Numbered from the stretch's first letter, positions 8,445 through 17,610 are shown. The stretch: DNA of 64,000 nucleotides from Rhodococcoides kyotonense (GCF_001645385.1 NZ_LVHI01000004.1:199-64198), one strand, 5' to 3'. Notes: generated by a model not told the origin, from the letters alone. A program made the numbers and translations.

Positions 8445-8465
8445 GTTGAGCGGAACAGACTCAAC
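8445..8465. promoter_or_regulatory. HAIR element (HspR operator) upstream of clpB
   Basis: GTTGAG-N9-CTCAAC matches the inner part of the HAIR consensus CTTGAGT-N7-ACTCAAG: TTGAG and CTCAA are intact with the correct 9-base separation. It lies 57 bp before the clpB start. HspR represses clpB and dnaK operons through such boxes in mycobacteria and Streptomyces. The hspR gene is not in this window. Confidence 0.82.
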
Positions 8466-8521
8466 TTCGCTATCGTTGTACTCACCGACATCAGTTGTTC
8501 TCAGAAGAAAGCAGGTGACCG

Positions 8522-11068
8522 GTGGACAGTTTCACCCCCACCACGAAGACCCAGGCTGCGCTCAGCGCGGCTCTGCAGGCCGCATCCGCGGCAGGTAACC
8601 CGGACATCCGTCCGGCACATTTGTTGGTGGCGTTGCTGGATCAGACAGACGGTATCGCCTCGCCATTGCTGAAGGCTGTCGGCGTCGACCCGGTGACGGT
8701 ACGGGGAGAAGCTCAGACGATGGTCGAGCGTCTGCCGTCGGCAACCGGTTCGACGACCACACCGCAGCTCGGACGCGAAGCACTTGCCGCCATCACGACG
8801 GCACAGAACCTCGCGACGGAACTCGACGACGAGTTCGTCTCCACCGAGCACCTCATGGTCGGCCTCGCCACCGGCGATTCGGACGTCGCGAAGATGCTCA
8901 CCGGACACGGGGCAGGCCCGAGCGAGCTGCGCGACGCGTTCCAGACGGTCCGCGGCAGCGCCCGCGTCACCAGCGCGGACCCGGAGAGCACGTACCAGGC
9001 GCTGGAGAAATACAGCACCGATCTCACCGCCCGCGCGCGGGAAGGCAAGCTCGATCCCGTCATCGGGCGTGACACCGAGATTCGACGCGTCGTGCAGGTT
9101 CTGTCGCGCCGGACCAAGAACAACCCGGTTCTCATCGGTGAGCCCGGCGTCGGCAAGACGGCCATCGTCGAAGGGCTCGCGCAGCGCATCATCGACGGCG
9201 ACGTGCCGGAGAGCCTGCGTGGCAAGTCCGTCATCTCCCTCGACCTCGGATCGATGGTCGCCGGCGCGAAGTACCGCGGTGAATTCGAGGAACGGCTCAA
9301 GGCCGTTCTCGACGACATCAAGAACTCGGCCGGCCAGGTCATCACGTTCATCGACGAGCTGCACACCATCGTCGGTGCAGGCGCCACCGGTGAGTCCGCG
9401 ATGGACGCGGGCAACATGATCAAGCCGATGCTCGCCCGCGGTGAGCTGCGGCTCGTCGGCGCGACCACGCTGGAGGAGTACCGCAAGTACATCGAGAAGG
9501 ATGCTGCGCTGGAACGTCGCTTCCAGCAGGTCTACGTCGGAGAGCCGACGGTCGAGGACACCGTCGGCATCCTGCGTGGCCTCAAGGAGCGCTACGAGGT
9601 GCACCACGGTGTCCGCATCACCGACTCGGCGCTGGTGGCCGCCGCCACGTTGAGCGATCGGTACATCACCGCGCGCTTCCTGCCGGACAAGGCAATCGAC
9701 CTGGTCGACGAGGCCGCGTCGCGGTTGCGCATGGAGATCGACTCCCGTCCTGTCGAGATCGACGAGGTCGAGCGCGCCGTGCGTCGCCTCGAGATCGAGG
9801 AGATGGCACTCGAGAAGGAGACCGACGACGCGTCGAAAGCCCGTCTCGAGAAGTTGCGCGCCGAACTGGCCGACGACCGGGAGAAGCTCAGCGAGCTGAG
9901 TGCACGGTGGCAGAACGAGAAGAACGCCATCGACTCGGTCCGGGTGCTGAAGGAGGAGCTCGAGAACCTGCGCGGCGAGTCCGAACGAGCGGAACGCGAC
10001 GGCGATCTGGGCAAGGCCGCCGAGCTGCGCTACGGCCGTATCCCTGCTCTCGAGAAGCAGCTCGAACAGCAGACCGAGGCCAGTCCCGCGCAGGACGACG
10101 TCATGTTGAAGGAAGAGGTCGGGCCTGACGATGTCGCCGACGTCGTCGCAGCATGGACCGGCATTCCTGCAGGCCGCATGCTGGAAGGCGAGACAGCGAA
10201 GCTTCTGCGCATGGAAGACGAGCTGGGCAAGCGTGTCGTCGGGCAGAAGGACGCCGTTCAAGCAGTGTCCGACGCCGTCCGCCGTGCTCGCGCAGGCGTC
10301 GCCGATCCGAATCGTCCGACGGGGTCGTTCCTGTTCCTCGGCCCGACCGGTGTCGGTAAGACCGAGCTCGCGAAGGCCCTCGCGGACTTCCTGTTCGACG
10401 ACGAACGGGCGATGGTCCGTATCGACATGAGCGAGTACAGCGAGAAGCACGCGGTCGCGCGGCTCGTCGGGGCACCTCCCGGCTACGTCGGGTACGAGGC
10501 GGGTGGCCAGCTCACCGAGGCCGTCCGACGACGTCCGTACAGTGTGATCCTGTTCGACGAGGTCGAGAAGGCGCACCCGGACGTGTTCGACATCCTGCTC
10601 GCCGTCCTCGACGAGGGCAGGTTGACCGACGGTCAGGGCCGCACGGTCGACTTCCGCAACACCATCTTGATCCTGACGTCGAACCTCGGTGCGGGCGGCA
10701 CGAAGGACCAGGTCATGGATGCGGTACGGCGCGCCTTCAAGCCCGAGTTCGTCAACCGGCTCGACGACGTCGTCGTGTTCGACGCCTTGTCCGAGGACCA
10801 GTTGGAGTCGATCGTCGACATCCAGCTCGGCCAGTTGGCGACGCGGCTCGCTGCGCGCAGGTTGACGTTGGACGTCTCGTCCGCAGCGAAGATGTGGCTC
10901 GCGGTGCGTGGGTACGACCCGCTGTACGGCGCTCGCCCGCTGCGCAGGCTGATTCAGCAGGCGATCGGCGACCAGCTCGCCAAGTTGCTGCTGGCAGGCA
11001 CGGTCCGCGACGGCGACGTCGTTCCTGTCGCCGTGTCGCCCGACGGAGACGGGCTGGTACTGGGCTGA
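8522..11068 (+). CDS. clpB: ATP-dependent disaggregase ClpB
   Basis: An 848-residue AAA+ hexameric chaperone, the same length as M. tuberculosis ClpB. It threads aggregated proteins through its pore with DnaK. Visible parts in order: N-terminal double Clp repeat (to about residue 145), first AAA module with Walker A GEPGVGKT near residue 206 and FIDELHT Walker B, a coiled-coil middle domain (about 400-520, rich in Glu/Lys/Arg heptads), second AAA module with GPTGVGKT near residue 606, pore loop GYVGYEAGG and Walker [14 protein letters not shown], then the C-terminal ClpB domain. No ClpP-binding tripeptide loop was noticed. The GTG start gives the family N-terminus MDSFTPTTK. Its promoter carries a HAIR box, so heat-shock control by HspR is expected. 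Confidence 0.97.
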   Translation: MDSFTPTTKTQAALSAALQAASAAGNPDIRPAHLLVALLDQTDGIASPLLKAVGVDPVTVRGEAQTMVERLPSATGSTTTPQLGREALAAITTAQNLATELDDEFVSTEHLMVGLATGDSDVAKMLTGHGAGPSELRDAFQTVRGSARVTSADPESTYQALEKYSTDLTARAREGKLDPVIGRDTEIRRVVQVLSRRTKNNPVLIGEPGVGKTAIVEGLAQRIIDGDVPESLRGKSVISLDLGSMVAGAKYRGEFEERLKAVLDDIKNSAGQVITFIDELHTIVGAGATGESAMDAGNMIKPMLARGELRLVGATTLEEYRKYIEKDAALERRFQQVYVGEPTVEDTVGILRGLKERYEVHHGVRITDSALVAAATLSDRYITARFLPDKAIDLVDEAASRLRMEIDSRPVEIDEVERAVRRLEIEEMALEKETDDASKARLEKLRAELADDREKLSELSARWQNEKNAIDSVRVLKEELENLRGESERAERDGDLGKAAELRYGRIPALEKQLEQQTEASPAQDDVMLKEEVGPDDVADVVAAWTGIPAGRMLEGETAKLLRMEDELGKRVVGQKDAVQAVSDAVRRARAGVADPNRPTGSFLFLGPTGVGKTELAKALADFLFDDERAMVRIDMSEYSEKHAVARLVGAPPGYVGYEAGGQLTEAVRRRPYSVILFDEVEKAHPDVFDILLAVLDEGRLTDGQGRTVDFRNTILILTSNLGAGGTKDQVMDAVRRAFKPEFVNRLDDVVVFDALSEDQLESIVDIQLGQLATRLAARRLTLDVSSAAKMWLAVRGYDPLYGARPLRRLIQQAIGDQLAKLLLAGTVRDGDVVPVAVSPDGDGLVLG

Positions 11069-11077
11069 TTCGCGGCT

Positions 11078-11116
11078 CGCCGAGATCGACATGCGTGCGT
11101 GACGTCGATCTCGGCG
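11078..11116. terminator. Stem-loop terminator after clpB
   Basis: CGCCGAGATCGAC (11078-11090) is perfectly repeated in inverse at 11104-11116 around a 13-base loop, starting 10 bp after the clpB stop. There is no T-run, as is common for actinobacterial stem-loop terminators. Confidence 0.75.
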
Positions 11117-11148
11117 GATCGAGGATGCGGGCAACGTACCCTCGGGTA

Positions 11149-12027
11149 ATGACGAATTCGGACGATCCGCGGGAGCGGTCGTGGGAGGACGGGACGGCGA
11201 ATCCGCCACCGGACCCCTACGACCGCGATCAGCCCACCCAGTCGTGGCAGCAGTACCCGGATCAGCCGACCCAGCAGTACCAGAACTACCCACCGCAGCA
11301 GTACCAGGGCTACCAGCAGTATCCAGATTCGCAGCCGTACCCGGATCAGCCGACGCAGCAGTACGGCTATCCGCAGTATGCCGAGCAGCAGCCGAATCCG
11401 ACGCAGGCGCTGCCGCCCTACGATCCGAACCAGCAGTACGGGCCCGGCCACCAGTACACCCAGTCGTACGGACCGCCCCAGAACTTCCAGCAGCCGCAGC
11501 CGCAATTCCAGCAGCCGCAGTACCAGCCGCAGCAGACCGGTGAACCGCCGACGGGTGGGAATTCGTCGCGAAAGGTGCTGTTCGCGCTGGTGGGACTGGC
11601 CGCGTTGGTCGTCGTCGTGCTGGCGGGTGTCTTCTTCGTGACCAATCAGCCGTCGAGTTCGAACACCGCATCCGCACCGACGACCGTGCGCCCGCTGCCG
11701 ACGACGCTCGCGCCTCTCCCGACTCCCAGCCTGCAGCCCTCGGCGCCGCCGTCCACCCCCGGTGGTCTGGTGCCCGGTGGTATCCCCGAGATCCTCGGTA
11801 GCTCGGGCGCTGCGATCGGTACCGTCACGGCGATCGACGGGTCGAACTTGACCTTGCAGGGGATCGACGGTGCCCCGGTGACGGTGTTGACGACGCCCGC
11901 GACCCAGGTGTTGTCGCTGTCCGGATTCGACCTGTCGGCTCTGAAGGTCGGGTCGCGTGTCGTCGTCAACGGCAGTCCGGCCGCCGACGGTGCCATCACG
12001 GCCGACATCATCGTCGAAACGCCGTAA
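11149..12027 (+). CDS. Membrane-anchored Gln/Tyr/Pro-rich protein with C-terminal DUF5666-like domain
   Basis: A 292-residue protein. Residues 1-130 are a low-complexity cytoplasmic tail built of QQY, PQQ and DQPTQ repeats. One membrane helix follows (KVLFALVGLAALVVVVLAGV, about 140-160), then a Ser/Thr/Pro linker and a C-terminal domain of about 85 residues (IGTVTAIDGSNLTLQGIDG...VGSRVVVNGSPAADG). That domain has the look of the small beta-barrel DUF5666 domain found in secreted proteins. The ATG at 11149 is chosen because upstream in-frame codons would run back through the clpB terminator hairpin. Exported topology is likely, with the repeats inside and the barrel outside. Function unknown. 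It lies between clpB and pyrE with its own promoter space. Confidence 0.72.
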   Translation: MTNSDDPRERSWEDGTANPPPDPYDRDQPTQSWQQYPDQPTQQYQNYPPQQYQGYQQYPDSQPYPDQPTQQYGYPQYAEQQPNPTQALPPYDPNQQYGPGHQYTQSYGPPQNFQQPQPQFQQPQYQPQQTGEPPTGGNSSRKVLFALVGLAALVVVVLAGVFFVTNQPSSSNTASAPTTVRPLPTTLAPLPTPSLQPSAPPSTPGGLVPGGIPEILGSSGAAIGTVTAIDGSNLTLQGIDGAPVTVLTTPATQVLSLSGFDLSALKVGSRVVVNGSPAADGAITADIIVETP

Positions 12028-12071
12028 GTCGGCAGATGGGCGACATCGTGGAAGCGTTAGGCTGACGGGCG

Positions 12072-12920
12072 ATGACGGCTATGTGGTTCGGACTTGCAGC
12101 GATCGCACTCGTGGGTGCTGTCGCACTTCTCTACATCGACAGGTCGCGCCGCGACCAGCTCGGACGCGTTCGCCAGATGTGGGCGAAGGCGCAGGGTTAC
12201 ACCTACGAGGCCGACAGCGACGACCTCGTGCGGCGCTTCCGTCGAGCCGCACTCGCCAAGCCGGAACACGACGTTGCGCTCGACGTCGTTCGGGGTGTGC
12301 GCCGCGGTGAGAACTTCGTTCTGTTCGACGTCGAGGAAGAGACGACCATCGTCGCGGTTCAGCGGCCCGTGGGGTCCGACGTCGACATCGATCTACGACT
12401 GAAGTCGACGCCGCCGCCGAAGGACCAGGACCTCGAACTGCTCGGCTCGATCGGGCCGCGCGTCGTGTTCGCCACCGACGTGGAGATCGCGCGACGCGTC
12501 TGCGATCAGCGGATGGCGGCCTTCACGGAATCGGTGCCGCCGCACCTGAACCTGCTGTGGAGCGAGAACGACTGGACCCTCGGATCGATGCCGCTCGGCA
12601 GCAGCGGCCGTGAGTGGGATGCCGCGATCGACTCCGTCGCACGCCTGTCCGGCATGCTGCACGTTCTACCACCGGTGTCCCGCCGAGCAAGCCCCACGCC
12701 ACGTGCGGCGCAGCAGCGTCCGGCGCCGACACCTCAGCAGCGTCCGACGCCGACACCTCAGCAGCGACCGGCACCGGCACCGCAGCAGCGTCCGGCACCT
12801 GCTCCCCGCGTGCAGGAGCCCAGGCGCCCGGAACCGTCGGGGGCGCGGCCGACGCCGATCAATCGTGCGGCCGGCCGTCGTGCGGCGGACTCGTCCGAAG
12901 GTCGTCCCACGGACTCCTGA
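12072..12920 (+). CDS. Conserved membrane-anchored protein with Pro/Gln repeat tail
   Basis: A 282-residue protein with one N-terminal membrane helix (WFGLAAIALVGAVALLYI), a globular domain of about 170 residues with no motif I can name, and a C-terminal tail of near-identical QQRPAPTP/QQRPAPAP units (about residues 215-245) ending in a basic RPTPINRAAGRR segment. Genes of similar length and build lie between clpB and pyrE in mycobacteria (Rv0383c region), so it is probably the counterpart of that conserved membrane or secreted protein. It is 44 bp after the previous gene and 20 bp before the SDR, and likely co-transcribed. No function can be given; the tail could be a flexible wall-spanning or protein-binding segment. 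Confidence 0.68.
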   Translation: MTAMWFGLAAIALVGAVALLYIDRSRRDQLGRVRQMWAKAQGYTYEADSDDLVRRFRRAALAKPEHDVALDVVRGVRRGENFVLFDVEEETTIVAVQRPVGSDVDIDLRLKSTPPPKDQDLELLGSIGPRVVFATDVEIARRVCDQRMAAFTESVPPHLNLLWSENDWTLGSMPLGSSGREWDAAIDSVARLSGMLHVLPPVSRRASPTPRAAQQRPAPTPQQRPTPTPQQRPAPAPQQRPAPAPRVQEPRRPEPSGARPTPINRAAGRRAADSSEGRPTDS

Positions 12921-12940
12921 GAACGCTATAACCTTCTCGC

Positions 12941-13753
12941 ATGACCGCTGATCCGATCGAACCGGAGATCTCTCGGAAGCTTCGCCCTGTTGCGCTCGTC
13001 ACCGGCCCGACGTCGGGTCTCGGGGCCGGGTACGCCCGGCACCTCGCCGCCCGCGGCTACGACCTGGTGCTCGTGGCGCGGAACGAACTGAAGTTGCGTT
13101 CGCTCGCCGACGAGCTGCGCCTCGGATTCGGCACCGACTCGGAAATCCTCGCGGCGGATCTCGCGTCTCAGCAGGGTCGGGATCAGGTGATCGAACGGCT
13201 CGAACGCGGCGTCGAATTCCTCGTCAACAACGCAGGTTTCGGTACGTCGGGCGAGTTCTGGACCGCGTCGCCCGAGTTGTTGCAGGCGCAGCTCGACGTC
13301 AACGTCACCGCGGTCATGCAGCTGACGCGCGCCGCACTTCCGTCGATGGTCGCGGGGGCGAAGGGAACCGTCGTCAACGTCGCGAGTGTGGCAGGTCTGC
13401 TGTCCGGGCGTGGATCGACCTACTCGGCGTCGAAGGCGTACGTCATCTCGTTCTCCGAGGGGTTGTCCGGTGGTCTCGCGGGAACCGGTGTGCAGGTGCA
13501 GGCGCTGTGCCCGGGATTCATCAAGACCGAATTCCATCAGCGGGCAGGCATCGAGATGTCGACCATTCCGAAGTTCATGTGGCTGAACGTCGATCAGGTC
13601 GTGCAGACGTCGATGAACGACCTCGACAAGGGCAAGGTCATCAGCGTGCCGGGTGCCCAGTACAAGGTGCTGACCGCGATCGGCACGAAGGTGCCGAAGA
13701 GCGTCGTGCGCAAGCTGACCAACGTCGTCGGACGCGGTCGCGGGCGAACATAG
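12941..13753 (+). CDS. Short-chain dehydrogenase/reductase
   Basis: A 270-residue classical SDR. The cofactor-binding motif TGPTSGLG is near residue 22, NNAG at about 91-94, the catalytic serine in VNVASVAG, and the YSASK pair (Tyr-x-x-x-Lys) about 13 residues later. RNELKLRSLADEL after strand 2 has an Arg that fits NADP(H) preference. The C-terminal PKSVVRKLTNVVGRGRGRT is basic, as in envelope-lipid SDRs of mycolate-producing bacteria. It sits in the clpB-pyrE block, not in the catabolic region, so a housekeeping or envelope role is more likely. Substrate unknown. Confidence 0.85.
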   Translation: MTADPIEPEISRKLRPVALVTGPTSGLGAGYARHLAARGYDLVLVARNELKLRSLADELRLGFGTDSEILAADLASQQGRDQVIERLERGVEFLVNNAGFGTSGEFWTASPELLQAQLDVNVTAVMQLTRAALPSMVAGAKGTVVNVASVAGLLSGRGSTYSASKAYVISFSEGLSGGLAGTGVQVQALCPGFIKTEFHQRAGIEMSTIPKFMWLNVDQVVQTSMNDLDKGKVISVPGAQYKVLTAIGTKVPKSVVRKLTNVVGRGRGRT

Positions 13754-13768
13754 CCAAACGGTTCTGGC

Positions 13769-14383
13769 GTGCCTGCGGGCGTGTCGCGGAGAACCCCGTT
13801 AAATTCGTACCTCGTGACTGTTTTCGTGATCGTGGCGATTGTCGTAGTCCTGGTTCTTGCCTACACGGTGAGCGTCGAGCGACGGATCCGGCGCTTCCGC
13901 TCGCACACCGCGGCAAGTCGACAACTGGTCACGGTCGAACTCGACCGCAGGTACACGCAGCTGGAACCGCTCATCGCGGCGATCGAGTCGTCGGGCATGG
14001 ATCAGGACGCCGTCCGCCAACTCGTCGGGGCGCGGTCGTGGTCGAAGGCAGTGCGTGAGCGTGGGCTCGGACTGACGTCGCAGGCCGCCGCCGAGAACGC
14101 GTTGTCCGCGGCGGTGCACACCGTGCTCGCCGAGTCGGATCGGCATCCGAAACTCAAGTCCAACTGGGCGTTCCAGGGGCCGGCCGGTGATCTGGAGACC
14201 ACCGAGAAGCGCATCGCGGGCGCGGTCCGTGTCTACAACGACAACGCGTACCGGCTCTCGCTGCTGCGGACGTCGTTCCCGTCGAAGTTCGTCGCGAAGG
14301 CGCTGAAGGTCGACGCGCCGGAGCCGTTCGTCGAGCACGTCGATCTCGCCGGCGACGACCAGCCTACGAGCGTCGCAGCCTAG
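13769..14383 (+). CDS. LemA family membrane protein
   Basis: A 204-residue protein with one N-terminal membrane helix (VTVFVIVAIVVVLVLAY) and a helical LemA domain. The signature AENALSAAVHTVLAESDRHPKLK, then LETTEKRIAGAVRVYNDNAYR and FPSKFVA match LemA proteins, which are membrane-anchored helical bundles of unknown role in bacteria. The start is uncertain: GTG at 13769 gives a 15-residue leader, GTG at 13814 starts just before the membrane helix as in most LemA proteins; neither has a strong ribosome site. It lies 15 bp after the SDR and 44 bp before pyrE. Confidence 0.82.
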   Translation: MPAGVSRRTPLNSYLVTVFVIVAIVVVLVLAYTVSVERRIRRFRSHTAASRQLVTVELDRRYTQLEPLIAAIESSGMDQDAVRQLVGARSWSKAVRERGLGLTSQAAAENALSAAVHTVLAESDRHPKLKSNWAFQGPAGDLETTEKRIAGAVRVYNDNAYRLSLLRTSFPSKFVAKALKVDAPEPFVEHVDLAGDDQPTSVAA

Positions 14384-14427
14384 GTCGGTAGATTCATCGG
14401 GCAGGAATTCGATCGAAGGGATCTCTC

Positions 14428-14967
14428 ATGTCCGACAGTGCCGACCGCGCCGAACTGGCCGAGCTCGTTCGTGAACTCGCCGTCGTACACGGCAAGGTGA
14501 CGTTGTCGTCGGGCAAGGAAGCCGATTACTACGTCGACCTTCGTCGTGCGACGCTGCACCACCGCGCGAGCGAGCTGATCGGATCGCTGATGCGTGAGTT
14601 GGTTGCCGACTGGGACTTCGACGCCGTCGGCGGGTTGACGATGGGAGCCGACCCGGTCGCGCTGTCGATCATGCATGCGCAGGGCCGTCCCATCGACGCG
14701 TTCGTCGTTCGCAAGGCCGCGAAGGCGCACGGGATGCAGCGACAGATCGAGGGGCCGGACGTCGTCGGAAAGCGTGTTCTGGTCGTCGAGGACACCACGA
14801 CCACGGGTAACTCGCCGCTGACCGCCGTCAAGGCGCTGCGTGACGTCGGGGCAATCGTCGTCGGAGTCGCGACCGTCGTCGACCGTGCAACCGGGGCCGA
14901 CGACGTCATCGCCGCCGAGGGGCTCGAATACCGCTCGCTTCTCGGGCTGGGGGACCTGGGCTTGTAG
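14428..14967 (+). CDS. pyrE: Orotate phosphoribosyltransferase
   Basis: A 179-residue enzyme converting orotate and PRPP to orotidine 5'-phosphate in pyrimidine synthesis, cytosolic dimer. The PRPP loop VLVVEDTTTTGNSPL is at about residues 116-130, and the catalytic Lys-rich loop reads VVRKAAKAHGMQRQIEG (about 92-108). Length matches actinobacterial PyrE. The ATG at 14428 follows a GAAGGG ribosome site. Position downstream of clpB parallels Rv0382c in M. tuberculosis. It ends 8 bp from the convergent sortase-like gene. Confidence 0.95.
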   Translation: MSDSADRAELAELVRELAVVHGKVTLSSGKEADYYVDLRRATLHHRASELIGSLMRELVADWDFDAVGGLTMGADPVALSIMHAQGRPIDAFVVRKAAKAHGMQRQIEGPDVVGKRVLVVEDTTTTGNSPLTAVKALRDVGAIVVGVATVVDRATGADDVIAAEGLEYRSLLGLGDLGL

Positions 14968-14975
14968 CGCCTCCG

Positions 14976-15563
14976 CTAGGGAACCAGCTGCGCAACGACG
15001 AAGAAGTTGTCGTTCGTCGGCTCCCCGTCGCGGACATCGCAATTGGCCAGAATCAAGCGGCCGGGTACCTGAGCGCGAAGTTCGTTCTCGCTCAACAGGG
15101 AACCTTTGGGCAGCGGCCCCGTCGTCTCGACCCGGTAGTTCAGAACACCGGCGGCTGTACTCATCACGACGAGGTCGCCGGGTGCGGTTACGCTCAGCGA
15201 TCGGAACGGCGCATCCCGCGTCGAATAGTTGTGTCCGACAACGACGACCGTCTGCTGGGTGTCGGTTCCGGGTAGACCGCTCTCGGCCCACCACGCCGGA
15301 CGTTCGTCCGGTGGGTTCAGCACCTGTGAGGCGTCACGATAGACGCCGTCGGGATTGACCGTGCTGCTCATGAAAGTCCGGCCGTCGGCTGACCGCAACT
15401 CGATCCAATTCGGTTGACCTGCACCGACCGCCGCCGATGGAGCCGCAGAGATCTGCGACTCCACCGCCGAACGATCGGGTGCTGCCGGACCCGGTTCCTG
15501 TGCCGTGCAACCGAACAGGGCGAGTGCGACGGATGCTGCAACTGCGGATCTACGCAGATGCAT
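14976..15563 (-). CDS. Sortase-like lipoprotein (class E/F type) with altered active site
   Basis: A 195-residue exported protein. I place the start at 15563 because it yields a clean lipoprotein signal (MHLRRSAVAASVALALFGC, Cys at residue 19). The sortase beta-barrel region includes the histidine strand VVVVGHNYS and the cysteine strand LILANCDV, which keep the His and Cys of sortases. The usual TLxTC reads LILANC, and the arginine expected in a late RxDN segment is Asn here (TNDNFFVVA). Sortases join cell-wall proteins through LPXTG-like signals. Its start overlaps the end of the upstream alanine-rich surface-protein gene by 14 bp, suggesting a dedicated pair. With the Arg missing, transpeptidase activity is doubtful. 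Confidence 0.68.
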   Translation of the reverse strand: MHLRRSAVAASVALALFGCTAQEPGPAAPDRSAVESQISAAPSAAVGAGQPNWIELRSADGRTFMSSTVNPDGVYRDASQVLNPPDERPAWWAESGLPGTDTQQTVVVVGHNYSTRDAPFRSLSVTAPGDLVVMSTAAGVLNYRVETTGPLPKGSLLSENELRAQVPGRLILANCDVRDGEPTNDNFFVVAQLVP

Positions 15564-17382
15564 CGGTCGAATTGCGTCGCCGTAGGTAGACTGCGCCACC
15601 CACGGCCGCGACGGCGACGACACCTACGCCGGCCAGGATCACAGGCGTCGCGGACGAGCTGTCCGAGCCCTCCGAGGCCGTCGAACCGGAATCGCCCAGC
15701 GCGAGCGAGACGGCGGGCAGCTCGCCGGCGACCACGGTGACGCCGTTGTCGTCGGTGGTGAAGTAGTCCGCCACCGTGAACGAACCGTCGTCGTTCGACA
15801 CGCCGATCAGCTCCACACCGGTCTCGTCCACGACGACCGTCGTGTCGTCGATCTGGGTGACCGGCACGTCTTCCTTCACGGTGTCACCGAGATTGATCGT
15901 CCAGCTGAACTTCGGTCCGCTCGCTGCGAGTTCGGCGGCCTTCGCTTTCAGATCCGCTTCGGCTTTCGTCGCGGCATCCGATGCTGCCTTGGCGTCGGCG
16001 GCAGCCGTCTGTGCAGCCTTCAGATCGGCGGTCTTCGCGTCGGCGTCGGCCTGAGCTGCCGTGAGCGCTGCGTCGGCGTCAGCGGCTGCGGATTCTGCCG
16101 TCGCCAACGCGGCGTCGGCGTCGTCGAGAGCTTTCTGCGCGTCGGCGGCTGCTGTTTCCAGGGCTGAGATATCGGCGTCCGACGGCCCGGCCGCCAGATC
16201 GGCCTCTGCCTTGGCGGCTGCAGCGGCTGCCGCGTCGGCCTTCGCCTGCGCTTCGGTCGCTGTCGCCCGTGCATCGGTTGCCGCTTGGTTCGCCGCGGCC
16301 ACGGCCTCGTTCGACGCCGTCGCTGCGGCTTCGAGTTCCCCGGCTGTTGCCTCCGCAGCAGCCGACGCTTCCAGTGCTGTTCGAGCCGCCGTTGCTGCCG
16401 ACAGCGATTCGGCGGCCCGTGCCGCAGCCGCACGCACTGCCGCGCTGACCTTGGTGATGTTCAGGGTCTTGAACGCGTCCTGCACGGCGACGAGTGAATC
16501 CTGCAGTGCCTGAGCCGACGCCTCGGCGTCCGCTGAGGCAGTCGCTGCCAGTGCTGCTTTGGCGTCGGCATCAGCGCGGGCCGTGGCAGCGGCTTCGACC
16601 GCTCCCGGATCGCCCGCGCCGGCGGCTGCTGCCTCGAGGCGTTCTGCCTCGGCGACAGCAGCTGCCGCCTCGGCCTCGGCGTCGGTCTTGGCCTGCGCAG
16701 CAGTATCGGCCGCGGTCTGCAAAGCCGCGGCGTCGGCCTTCGCCTGGTTCACCGCTGCCGTGGCGGCCATCATGTCCACTTCTGCAGCTGCTGCCGCGGC
16801 TTCTGCCTGCGTGGCCTTCGCCGCAGCGTCTGCGGCGGCGACTTCCGCCTTGGTCAGGGCGGTGCTCGCCGCGGCATCGGCCGCCACGGCCGCGTCCAGT
16901 CGGGCCTGCGCTGCCGTGGATGCCTCGGCGGCAGCTCTGCTCTTCGCTTCGGCGTCCGCCAGCGCCTTCCGCTCGGCGTCGGACAGTTGCGGAACGATGC
17001 TGACGTCCACCGTCGCCGTCCCGTCGGCGTTGAACACGACACCACCGGTGACCTGAGGAAGTGGACGGGTCGTGGACGGCGCATCGGGCGGTGCCGGTAC
17101 CGCAGCGGCTGCCGCGTCGCCGGTTCCCGCCGCGGGAACCTGTGCAGGCGGTGGCTGGATCGAGCTCTCGACGTCGGAAGGAACCGTGTCGGTGTTCGGC
17201 GCCTGTTCCTGCTCGGGCGCCGGTGACTCCTCGGTGGGCTGCTCGACGGTGCTTTCCGGTGTGGCGGGATCTTCCTGAGCTGCGGCGACACCCGGTCCTA
17301 CGGCTGCGAACGACAACACCATGGCTGCACCTGCGGCGGCAAGGCGTGCTCGTCGGAATCGAGCAATCGACTTCTGCGACAT
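15550..17382 (-). CDS. Alanine-rich coiled-coil surface protein
   Basis: A 610-residue exported protein. Residues 1-35 are a signal peptide ending AAAQ. A Pro/Glu-rich stretch follows, then a small domain near residues 110-130 (GGVVFNADGTATVDVSIV) and about 330 residues of almost pure Ala with regularly spaced Lys, Glu, Asp, Gln and Thr, typical of a long helical or coiled-coil stalk. After that comes a compact domain (FSWTINLGDTVKEDVPVTQ...VAGELPAVSLALG), a Ser/Gly spacer, one membrane helix (ATPVILAGVGVVAVAAVGG) and an RRR tail. The end resembles a sortase substrate but no LPXTG motif is present. The partner sortase-like gene follows with a 14-bp overlap. It may form a fibre or adhesin stalk; function is inferred from architecture only. 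Confidence 0.75.
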   Translation of the reverse strand: MSQKSIARFRRARLAAAGAAMVLSFAAVGPGVAAAQEDPATPESTVEQPTEESPAPEQEQAPNTDTVPSDVESSIQPPPAQVPAAGTGDAAAAAVPAPPDAPSTTRPLPQVTGGVVFNADGTATVDVSIVPQLSDAERKALADAEAKSRAAAEASTAAQARLDAAVAADAAASTALTKAEVAAADAAAKATQAEAAAAAAEVDMMAATAAVNQAKADAAALQTAADTAAQAKTDAEAEAAAAVAEAERLEAAAAGAGDPGAVEAAATARADADAKAALAATASADAEASAQALQDSLVAVQDAFKTLNITKVSAAVRAAAARAAESLSAATAARTALEASAAAEATAGELEAAATASNEAVAAANQAATDARATATEAQAKADAAAAAAAKAEADLAAGPSDADISALETAAADAQKALDDADAALATAESAAADADAALTAAQADADAKTADLKAAQTAAADAKAASDAATKAEADLKAKAAELAASGPKFSWTINLGDTVKEDVPVTQIDDTTVVVDETGVELIGVSNDDGSFTVADYFTTDDNGVTVVAGELPAVSLALGDSGSTASEGSDSSSATPVILAGVGVVAVAAVGGAVYLRRRNSTDASA

Positions 17383-17558
17383 AAATCTTGGCCCTCCGGT
17401 CGGCGGCGGCGCGAGGCCGCCTCTTCCCCGCCCCCGACGCAGAGAAATCGTTACTGAGTCACACGATTTAGTGCTCTCAAGGACCGTAACCGACCAGAAA
17501 GTCTTGTTGAACCAGGGCTGTTGGTTTGGTTACCGAAGCGTTATAAGCACTTTCGCCC

Positions 17559-17600
17559 CGTGCGCGCGAATGTACAGCGGGCTGTACATTCGCGCGCACG
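17559..17600. terminator. Perfect 20-bp-stem hairpin
   Basis: Arms 17559-17578 and 17581-17600 are perfectly complementary around a GG loop. It lies 11 bp beyond the stop of the EthD-like gene and upstream of the surface-protein promoter, so it likely ends the hydrolase-monooxygenase-EthD operon. It is the best-preserved member of the hairpin family that also occurs at 281-296 and 7109-7156. Confidence 0.85.
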
Positions 17601-17610
17601 AGGCAGTTGC

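Noticed and set aside
8501-11677. Very long minus-strand open frame (over 1000 codons) opposite clpB
   Set aside because: It is a shadow frame of high-GC coding DNA: its residues are Arg/Asp/His/Val-rich without domains, and clpB on the plus strand is unmistakable.
12720-12800. Repeated CAGCAGCGTCCGGC-like units that looked like a DNA repeat array
   Set aside because: They encode the Pro/Gln tail of the 12072 protein in frame and are not CRISPR-like; spacing is short and there are no unique spacers.
15900-16980. Repetitive GC-rich stretch that could be mistaken for a satellite or for plus-strand Ser/Ala-rich genes
   Set aside because: Explained by the alanine-rich coiled-coil protein on the minus strand, which has a signal peptide and membrane anchor.
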